Positions 55,845-64,000 of a stretch of 64,000 nt of DNA are shown one piece after another. Origin of the DNA: Blastomussa wellsi. Its lineage: Eukaryota; Cnidaria; Anthozoa; Scleractinia; Plerogyridae. The position numbers were made by a program, and so were the translations under genes. Under the pieces are notes generated by a model that was not told where the DNA came from, ran no database searches, and saw nothing but the letters and a program-made list of their open reading frames with translations. The first letter of the stretch is position 1, and the number at the start of each line of letters is the position of its first letter. Location: positions 12,511,950 to 12,575,949 of the forward strand of contig OX393570.1 in the NCBI GenBank assembly GCA_947652115.1, written 5' to 3'.

Positions 55845-55953
55845 TGAAATACAGTCATTACAAGATGAAGTTCCAGAATTAAAGAACAAGTTAGCAAAGG
55901 CAGAAGCTGATTTGGTTAAGGCTGTGGAAGGAGAAAAGAAAGCTTCTGATGAG
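55845..55953 (+). CDS. SMC4: SMC4 exon J
   Basis: The exon lies between ..tttttggtag and gtcagt. One base completes the Ser codon from exon I. It encodes EIQSLQDEVPELKNKLAKAE and then ADLVKAVEGEKKASDE. The proline at EVPEL matches the SMC4 position GKLPQTE. Only a 391 bp intron separates it from exon I. Confidence 0.93.
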
Positions 55954-57404
55954 GTCAGTGGACTTAGATCAGTACATTGTGTATAGATCTAGGTAATGAG
56001 TATGGTATAAGCCACAGTTTTATTTCAGCAACTAATTGTTTTTTACAATTTCAAGTAATTCATATCATCAGAGGCCTAGAATCTTTTGGTCACAACCAAG
56101 AATAATCAACAAAGTCATTTGAATTTTTTCAGCTGTTGTATAGACACTGAGCTTGAGGCTAGTGGTAGCCAACTAACCTGACTAGTAATTAAAATATTTC
56201 ATTTTGGCGAGTTCATTTTGTGCTTTCACCAGCCATTTTAGCAGATGAAAATTTAGGATATCTTTGTACATGTAAAAAGAAACCGCAAATGGAAACCAGA
56301 TATAATACAGGGGAACTAGCATGTAACATGTACAGCCATGTACACTTTTGATATACAGCTATTTCAATTAACGTTGTCGGATCAAAGGTTCAAGCTGGAA
56401 GACCAGATTGAAAGGTAGTATGGGTAGGTGTAGAGGTCTGCCTCATGTGATGAATACTAATGAGATAACAACATGGCAAACATGTTGTCTCGCTTTAGAC
56501 ATGTAGAACCGGGGTATTTTTAGGCACCAGGTATTTAGAACAATTTCCCACACACAAGGCTTTGTAGTGGACAGAAAATATAAGAAAGAAAGTCTCATGC
56601 ACAAAAGTACAAACTTGTAGATTTCTTTTACACTGATATGCAAATTTCAGTGAATATCCAGACCACTTTCTGTTACAAAGCTTTGAGTTTGGAAAATTAT
56701 TCTAAAATTCTGTGTGGCTGAAAATACCTTTTTAGGCTTAATTTGATAAAATTCAGGAGTGTTATGGCTAGCCCCAGATCACTCGCTCGGTCAGTCGTTC
56801 CTTCGATCGTTCAAGTAGTCGATCAATCATAAACTTTTGAATCCGGCTGGGTGTCTGTAGTCTCTATATACAGCTGACAAATTGGGCTGACAATAATGTA
56901 CTTGAGAGGACGTCGAAAATCTCAGAAAGGTTTCTCCTCCGTGTTTAGCGTGTCTTACAGTCTCGACAATTAAATTAAATTTGTTTTGCCATATACGGTA
57001 CATGTAAAGCTGTAGGTGCATGGACCGTGAATTGATCGATGTTATCACAGGTAGGCCAAGCTCGATTTATGATTGTTCAGTGCAATGCATAACAGTAGAA
57101 ATATAAGGGTTTGTATGGTGAAAATGGTTAGATTAAAAAAAAATGATAATATAATCGATGATTTAAATAAAAATAGTTGACCTCGCTTCCTTTGTTTCTT
57201 TCTTTGCCTCCTGGGAGGTTTCTGGGCCGAATTGTATGCAATTTAGAGGGTTTTCAGTTCTTCTGATTTGCATTCAAAGAGTACACTTATGTCCAGGATT
57301 GAATGCAATTGCAATATTTACAAATTTTACATTTCTTTCATGACGGCCTTGTGAAAATTGCAGATTTACAAAATTAGTTACTTTCGTAAAACTCACAATT
57401 TCAG
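55954..57404. other. Non-coding intron stretch after SMC4 exon J
   Basis: A short run of cgntcgntc-type sequence (about 56775-56825) recalls the subterminal parts of the 34462-35583 element. No gene is seen. Confidence 0.5.
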
Positions 57405-57911
57405 TTAAGGAGGCTCACAATAGTTTTAGGACTGGGTTCTAGCTGGGTGAATCATGTGCGTCACTCACGCCATGGGCGTCACTCAAAGCCATGGAGAAGG
57501 TAAACAAACATGGTGGCGCCAGGGATTTCAAAATGTTTTGAAGTAGGTGTCATCAACTGGTAGAGTAGACGGTTGTTATAAGTGAGCTTTTTTGTTACGA
57601 GCTGATTGTTATGACCAGAGTAGCCGGCAGCATAATAGTCAAGTAGCCGGTGGAACTCCGGCAGCTGCCGCCTTTTTTTGAAACCCCTGTGGCGCGTAAT
57701 TTTTTTTTTGCCAAACTCTTATTTGCAACCATATGCTGTTGCTATGATAACAGCTGATGACACCACATGATTATGTTTTGGTTCACTGATGATCGAGCTA
57801 CATGTAGTAAATGTTACCAAGAAATTGTAAGAAAAATTATTATTTTGTTTTATTGAATCCCTCAAATGTAAAAGTGCCAGCAAAACTAAAAACTATTGTG
57901 AGCCTCCTTAA
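57405..57911. mobile_element. 507 bp TTAA-flanked MITE
   Basis: TTAA at both ends with inverted termini GGAGGCTCACAATAGTTTT / AAAACTATTGTGAGCCTCC (one mismatch region). A different family from the CCCATTGACTCC copies. Non-coding. Confidence 0.85.
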
Positions 57912-59292
57912 ATTCACAGTTTCGTCAAGGGCTCTCTCTTGTTATGTAACAGTAAAGGGAAACAATAAAATCATGACTGTAAGAGGTCGCTATAAACATG
58001 CGATATCAAACAAAAATGAATGTTCACTGCTTTTATTGACCTTTTTCTTCACCACTATCCATGCTGTCTGTGAAATGATAAAAATAGTCTGTCGATTTCA
58101 TCTAATCTCAAGTAAATCCCTCCATTTGATAAGCGGGAGAATGTCTTCAAAAACAATAAAAGTTCCAGTTTTTCCCCCCGACAACAGATGTCTATGATTG
58201 ACTCGTAGGACAAAAGAAATGCTATTATCAGGACACTGCACTGTGGGTTGTGCGAAATGTTCACACTTCGTAAACTTTGTAGATTATATTTGGCACTGAA
58301 AATTACCTCCTCCAAAATGTTTGCTGCGCTTAACTTCGGTTTCCAGTCTTGATGCAATATATACAAATCTTCCTCTTTTGGGATTTAATATTTCGTTCAG
58401 CTTGGGCAATATCCAAAACTTTGGCTTTTTAACAAGTGCATTGTCGCAGCTGCATGGAATCAACTTCACCATGCTTCCACTCCGAATGACATGAACAAAA
58501 ACACAAAGACTCATGAACAAAACTTGACTCAAAACTTCATGAACGCATACTTCTTAAGGCTGATATGAACAACAAATTTGTATTGCCTGTTAATTATCAT
58601 TGATATTATTGTACAGTCAGAACACTATTCGCTAAAATAGATTGCACTACTTCCAATAACCAAGAGAAGATCGCATCTGATTCTCGTTCACAAGATGTCT
58701 ACCGCGCACTGTAATCTGAATCTCCATGCTTTCTTGGTCGATAATTTGGGATGCTCGCACATAATTATTTTACGAATCAACATAACAATAGGTTGTGATA
58801 CAGTAGATTCTTTCAGTGGTTGTAGTTCCGGAAAATTCAGGAAAGAAAAGGTTTGGACCAATCAGAATGTGGAAAAGGAGACGGCTTTTTTGTTTGAGGT
58901 GATGACCTCAGAAGTGGAGCAAAGGTCAATGTCGGTCACAGGTTGTTACAGGTGGCACTGCTGGTAATAGGTTGAATATATTCAGGACAGAGTCAAGGGC
59001 ATGCTGAATGCTAAATTGTGGAGAGTTGATTTGGCAGGCTACCATTAATTTTTTTTCCTGTGAAAGGACATTTGTGCAACTAAGTCACCATTTTGATCAG
59101 ACAAAACTGCAGTGATGCTGGATGCCACATAAAAGAACGCCTTGATAAAGTGTTGTCAGTGCAACACATTGGAAGGCGTAAAAAATTGTCTAGACATTCT
59201 GTCTGCCTACATTTGGACATTGGCAAATTTTGGTTGGCCATTGTTCGATGTCTGACTGTTATTCGTAGCAAGATAATTTGGTTTTATCAACT
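57912..59292. other. Non-coding intron stretch
   Basis: At about 58910-58950 the sequence gaagtggagcaaaggtcaat is the reverse of the CCCATTGACTCC MITE interior, so a diverged fragment of that family probably lies here. No gene is seen. Confidence 0.45.
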
Positions 59293-59534
59293 GGGTTGAT
59301 AATGTGAATTGGCCACCGTAAAGAGATTCGAAAGCTGGCATTCTGAGCGTTAGTCCTTTGTCGGAGCGAATCTAGGACTTGTGTGTCGTGTGTGGTTTAT
59401 ATACAGAAAGATGGAGCTGCGCTATCAGTTACCACACATGACCCGCAATTCCTCGATTTGCTCCGACGAAGGACTAATGCTCGAAACGCCAGCTTTCGAA
59501 TCTCTTTACGGTGGCCAATTCACATTATCAACCC
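59293..59534. repeat. 242 bp foldback repeat
   Basis: Arms of about 75-80 bp: gggttgataatgtgaattgg...agattcgaaagctggc and inverse gccagctttcgaatctcttt...ccaattcacattatcaaccc, around an 85 bp centre. Short open frames in it are by-products. Confidence 0.8.
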
Positions 59535-59548
59535 ACTTCCCACCAAGT

Positions 59549-59570
59549 ATATATATATATATATATATTT
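59549..59570. repeat. (TA)n microsatellite
   Basis: About ten TA units between two foldback repeats, continuing into an AT-rich run. Confidence 0.9.
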
Positions 59571-59620
59571 TATAGCTCTTCGCAAGCATCTGTTGCAACC
59601 ATACATCCTCATAAAAATAC

Positions 59621-59737
59621 AACTCATCACAAATGAAGACAAACTATAATCTTTTTCATACACCTGTATTTCGACTCCATACGTTGAAATATAGGTGTAT
59701 GAAAAAGATTATAGTTTGTCTTCATTTGTGATGAGTT
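59621..59737. repeat. 117 bp hairpin
   Basis: Arms of about 50 bp: aactcatcacaaatgaagac...atacacctgtatttc and inverse gaaatataggtgtat...gtcttcatttgtgatgagtt. The arms differ at about one position, so the hairpin is young or conversion-maintained. Confidence 0.85.
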
Positions 59738-60014
59738 ATATATTTTATAGGATATATTATATATTTTTATCAGTACAGATGGAGATGATTTTACAGATAG
59801 AGGATTGAAATTATTGTTTCAAGACATGATTGGTTTCAATGGGCAAAACTTTAAATTTGTCAAAGTTTTTGATTTTATATTATTCAAGTTTAGTGGCTTA
59901 AATTTTCAGGGAAAGGCTTATAGAAAGCTTCTTTTAGGATGAAAATAATTATTAATTTCAAAACTCTTTGGTTTCTTTGTGGATAGGAAACCATTTTGGA
60001 AACATACTAGAATT

Positions 60015-60197
60015 AAGCAATAGAGGACATTTTCTGTGTTTACATAGCCTCCTCTAAACACAAGGGAGTTTGGGAGAATTCGAGACAGTTATGCAAACCT
60101 GAGTTATGCAAGGGTTTGCATAACTTTCGTGAATTCTCCCAAACTCCCTAGTGTTTAGATGAGGCTATGTAAACATGGAAAATGACCTCTATTGCTT
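60015..60197. repeat. 183 bp hairpin element
   Basis: Arms of about 80 bp: aatagaggacattttc...gggagtttgggagaattc and inverse gaattctcccaaactccc...gaaaatgacctctatt. The core gtttgggagaattc is shared with the hairpin at 17193. A partial third copy (catgtttacatagtctcatc) starts near 60246. Confidence 0.8.
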
Positions 60198-60851
60198 TTA
60201 TAAAATATTTCTTAAAAATACGCATGAAACTAAAACGTCACAACCATGTTTACATAGTCTCATCTAAACACGCCTTTCAACCAACAAGAGTGTGCGTAGT
60301 ATCTCAGTTATTTTATAATACCACACAATAAATCTCTCTTCATAACGACATGCACATGTAAACCAAAACAAATCCTGCAGTCTGAGCATCTTCTAACAAT
60401 GTAGAATACAAGACCCAATAGAATACAAGAACTCCACTCCTATTCTGTGAAGAACTCCATGGTTTTCAAGGTATATGTCAAAAACAAGGGCAAATGCTTC
60501 ATCACAGGCTCCAAACACTGAGAAACAGACGAAAGCATGAGGCCAAAGGCTGACTGCTTTTATTGTGTTGAGGTGTTTGGAACCAGTGATGAAGTACGAA
60601 GCCCAACTTTTTGACATTTCTTCTCAAATTAACAATAAGTTCTGTGGTGTGAAATTTTTGCCCTTTTCCACAAGAATGTGTTTGCATGCATGATTCTGAT
60701 CGGTAGTGTTTACCACGGGGAAGAAGGAGCAGATCAGAACCCCTACAATTTTGATCTGGTGTTTCAAAGGGTATCAAGGTTCATCCATCTGACATAAATG
60801 AACATCCCTTATTGGCTGTTGAGCACATAAAATAATATATTTTTTTTTCAG

Positions 60852-60913
60852 CTTCGTAGCATAAGAACAAAAGTTGAGGAAGTGAGAAGTTCCCTTCAAG
60901 CTTCACATAGCAG
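60852..60913 (+). CDS. SMC4: SMC4 exon K (end of first arm)
   Basis: The exon follows a long pyrimidine tract (ttttttttcag) and precedes gtcagt. It encodes LRSIRTKVEEVRSSLQASHS and ends in AG, the start of an Arg codon. This equals the SMC4 segment ending KVEEAKSSLAMNRSR, the last coiled-coil residues before the hinge. The hinge exon should follow but was not found before 64000, so the next intron is longer than 3 kb. Confidence 0.9.
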
Positions 60914-61489
60914 GTCAGTGTTAGGTTTCATTTTTCCTTTAAGGTGGCAACAATAGTTTAAAGTTTCCTGTCTTTGGCATTCTTTTATAGCTAGGCCAAT
61001 GATACAGATGAAAAACATCTATTGTAATCTTGTAGACTATTTATCCTTATGGTTCACCAGCCTCGCTTCTCGGGCAAATAAAATTATCTGTTTTAAGAAC
61101 ATCAAATTTCCGCGGGGCAACTACTTCAATTCCCAGTTGAGCGTGACACCATGCAAGTTTCCACACAAAGTTTTAACGTCATGTGTGATAACATGCAGCG
61201 TAAACTTTGAGATCTGCCTTAAAATGAACTGGTGAAATAATTACAAGTGAAGCAAATCCATGTAAATATAATAATTGATATGAAAAAAATTTACAGCAAA
61301 CACTACCAAACAAAAGAAACCAATTTCATGGAAAACCTGTACATAACATGTACAACAAAATCTGGAATGTATTTTTACAACATGGAAGTATCACAGGAAA
61401 CTAAGTGAGTAGTGAAAGCCCTTGCCTGCTAATTTCATTCACAATGGCCACCGACTGAATAGACAACAAGAAATGAATGCCACCAACCA
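60914..61489. other. Non-coding intron stretch after SMC4 exon K
   Basis: No element or exon recognised. Confidence 0.5.
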
Positions 61490-61880
61490 GCATGGCTTGA
61501 TCGTCCTTCCCTACGCCAAAGGGTTTTCCAAGAGAATTGCACCATCTCAAGCATACTTAAAAAGCCAGAGGACAAGATCGAGAAAGAGGCTTCCAGAGGA
61601 ATCATGTACAAGATCAGATGTAAAGATTTCTATTGTGTTTACATTGGTCAGACTTCATGCTTGCTGAAATCATGCATGAAAGAACATGCAAAGGCCATCA
61701 CAACATTAGATGAAAACTCTTTGTTGGCCAGACACCGAATGCTCCACAGTCGCCAATAAATGGACGACAAAGGCTAATTCTTTAAGCTTGGCATTCCGTG
61801 TGAGATAAAAACATTAAACGAACATGTTGTACTACCAAACATGTACAAAGAAGAATTTTTAGGAGTCAGAATGCTTTTGA
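61490..61880 (+). pseudogene. Penelope-like element remnant (RT end plus GIY-YIG endonuclease)
   Basis: One frame has HGLIVLPYAKGFSKRIAPS, the motif near the end of Penelope-like reverse transcriptases. A second frame has PEDKIEKEASRGIMYKIRCK then CVYIGQTSCLL and MKEHAKAI, a GIY-YIG nuclease core (GIMYKI...YIGQT, with degenerate spacing). A stop at about 61757 and the frame change show it is dead. Only about 0.4 kb survives. Confidence 0.72.
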
Positions 61881-64000
61881 GTCTATAGTTACACTTTAAT
61901 TCTTTCAAGATGTCATTTGGCATCTTAATGATCACACATCATGTGCATATACCAGGACGCCATTCGAAAGTTGCATTTGTTATCTTGCTGAAGAAGGCAA
62001 CAGTGGTAGCCGAAATGTCCAGGATGATAACTTTTAGCCAGTGTCAACTTTTTGATTCTTTTCTTAGCAAATTTTTAACATGCCTGGCTACACACCAAAT
62101 ATTTAAAAAAGCAGCAATTATTTCTCTGTTTTCAGAAAGTTTCTGCACGCTAGAAAAACAAAATTTAACGAAGGTCTCGGTATAAAGTCTATAATGAGAT
62201 ATTAAACTGGGCAGTGCATTAATTTTTTAGTTCATAATTATTCCACATACACACCAGACAAGTCTTTTCAAATTGCTCTTTTGAAGCATTCAGAAACATG
62301 AAAATGTGGCTTGCAAAGGAACCGAAGAGCACCGCAACTAAATTCGATATTTCAGTGCATGTAGTTAAGGTGGTACGGGAGTACTCCGAGTACCGAGTAC
62401 TCCTTTCTGCTTGCAACTCTGACAATCTTGTTTTCAGTAAATCGCAAGCGACAGAGTCATAAGCAGAATAGGAACTCTGCTTACGACTCCGTCGATTTGA
62501 TTTTCACTAGATCATAATGCTTACGATTTGGTTTATGACTCCAACACTGACTCTGTCTCTAGTGAAAACCAGGCTTTACAGTGCAAAAAATCATCAGAAA
62601 CATTTACCCCAGAGAAGTGTTATTTGAAGATCCAATACAGATTTTTTTCTACATTATGAAAATAATTTCAGGAGCTCAAACTTATTTAAAGAATTTGTGG
62701 AATGTAAAGAATTTAAGGGATTTGTGTGACTGTCATTATAAAGGATTCAGCTATTACTGAAAGGGGATTTAACTGTTTGCAATGAAAATTGACCCAAAGA
62801 TTTCACATGCAAAGAAAAACTTTTCACAAGAGTGCGTCACTGGAAAGTAAAGAGGAACAATTTTAGGATAAAAAATATAAACTCGCCTTGAGATAAATTA
62901 TGTCACCTTGTCCTGTCCTCAATATTTGACAAAATCTGACGTACTCTGGTGTAAACTTTTGTTGACACATATAGTTTTGTTCCTCCAAATTTCATATCTT
63001 TCTGATGCATTAATCTTATAAAATCATATGCTTCTATGACAATTCAAAGTCAATTTTCCCTAGAAAATCGGGCATTACTTTAAAGAAAATCGCTGGAATC
63101 TGTCCATTTTGTTTCCAAAACATTGGCCGCCATGTTGTTGATATCTGCAATTCCGTTTTCCAGCAGTTAACCATGGTAGAATTGTCCCAAATTTGGTTAT
63201 TATGCCCTTATTCATGACCCCATTTTTCCAGCGAAACCAATCAGAGAATGCCATCATAAACAATGATGCCATCACATAGTGATGCCACCTTGTGTGACTG
63301 CAAAACCATCAAATCACCATTGTGACAGCTGTTTCGAACTCAAGTTTCAGATTAATTTATTATCTTTGAAAATGGCTGCAAGTGAAGCCTAATGAATGAT
63401 TTTTGTGGTGCTGGTGCTTCTTTAAGAATTTCGCTTGACTTTTCCAAGCTTCAGAGTGCTGGTTAGAAGATCATGGAGCATATAGATTGGTCCCAGTGGA
63501 CAAAGATCCAGCGATATGCCCAGTTTCGGCACTCGTCTGGCATTTCATTTGGTTCATCCTTTATTCATGTATACTGGAATCCTCCAAAGCACGTAGGCTA
63601 AACCATGTGAAGGTCCATCGTAACTGAGAAAATACATATATAAAGTTGGCCAGAAAAAAAGTGAAAACTAACCAAAACAAACAAAGCAATGTGCATTTAT
63701 TTATCCGCTTTCAATTAATGCTTGGTTAGTGTAGACAAGTGTAAGTACCGCTCAGAAATAAGCGAACCATTAAACGTTTGGAACAAATAGTGCTAGCTCA
63801 AGTAGCTGAAGATATTTTTCAAACAATCATAGCTTGATCCGTTCAACACAGTAAGCGGTCATGTTTTTTCCCCGTTAACTCCTTTGTCGCAAATGGAGGT
63901 AGTGTGGAACTGCTAACCCCAAACCCAGATACACTCCAAAAGCCTGCCCTACCTGCAACCCAGCCATGAGTCCCTGCCTGCCTAACCCAGCCCCAGCCCT
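61881..64000. other. Non-coding stretch to the window end
   Basis: A MITE-like TIR pair (cttgttttcagta, then gacagagtca and inverse) lies at 62427-62571. The terminus of the CAGTACCGCTCAGAAATAAG family appears at about 63747. The last 60 bases are rich in ccagccc. The SMC4 hinge exon was not found. Confidence 0.5.

Noticed and set aside
60393..60777. Minus-strand ORFs near SMC4 exon K
   Set aside because: Short, without recognisable domains, and lacking any splice or homology support.

Overview
This 64 kb window is animal nuclear DNA: AT-rich, intron-dense and packed with transposable elements. The repeat content (TTAA- and TA-target MITEs, Penelope-like and L2/CR1-like LINE remnants, a Gypsy remnant, Mutator- and hAT-like non-autonomous elements, and a transposon with a BEN-domain companion gene) is what I would expect of an anthozoan cnidarian, most likely a coral. 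The organism call is inference. No bacterial gene organisation is present.

The one host gene I can prove is SMC4, the condensin ATPase subunit, on the + strand. Eleven small exons (41-122 bp, 807 bp in total) lie between 17437 and 60913. They splice in phase at every junction and encode the first coiled-coil arm, ending just before the hinge. The ATPase head exons should lie upstream and the hinge, second arm and C-terminal head downstream. None of these was found in the window, so 1-17436 and 60914-64000 are probably also SMC4 intron. Most of the rest of the sequence is intronic mobile DNA.

Layout. At 146-735 there is a TTAA MITE. A LINE remnant lies at 3034-4095 (-). A TIR element lies at 5414-5990. 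An 8.2 kb TIR DNA transposon fills 6901-15084; it carries a transposase-like gene (+, broken by a deletion/frameshift) and a spliced BEN-domain gene (-), which converge and overlap at their 3' ends. A GC-rich, gene-dense, decayed island of unknown origin occupies about 17.9-21.75 kb inside an SMC4 intron. From 22.9 to 36.5 kb there is a series of MITEs, a tRNA-Thr-like SINE, a 0.6 kb dispersed repeat in two direct copies around an SMC4 exon, long hairpins, and nested elements (a hAT-like element inside a larger TIR element). A Gypsy remnant lies at about 36.63-38.61 kb and a LINE remnant with esterase and endonuclease parts at about 40.25-42.6 kb. A 4 kb satellite array with higher-order structure spans about 47.0-51.04 kb. 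A Mutator-like element with a perfect 9 bp target duplication lies at 52567-53544. Further hairpin elements and a Penelope-like remnant lie at 57-62 kb.

The two regions most likely to hold something undescribed are the 8.2 kb transposon with its opposed transposase/BEN gene pair, and the GC-rich island with an intact gene for a helix-turn-helix, coiled-coil, membrane-anchored protein facing a frameshifted gene cluster.
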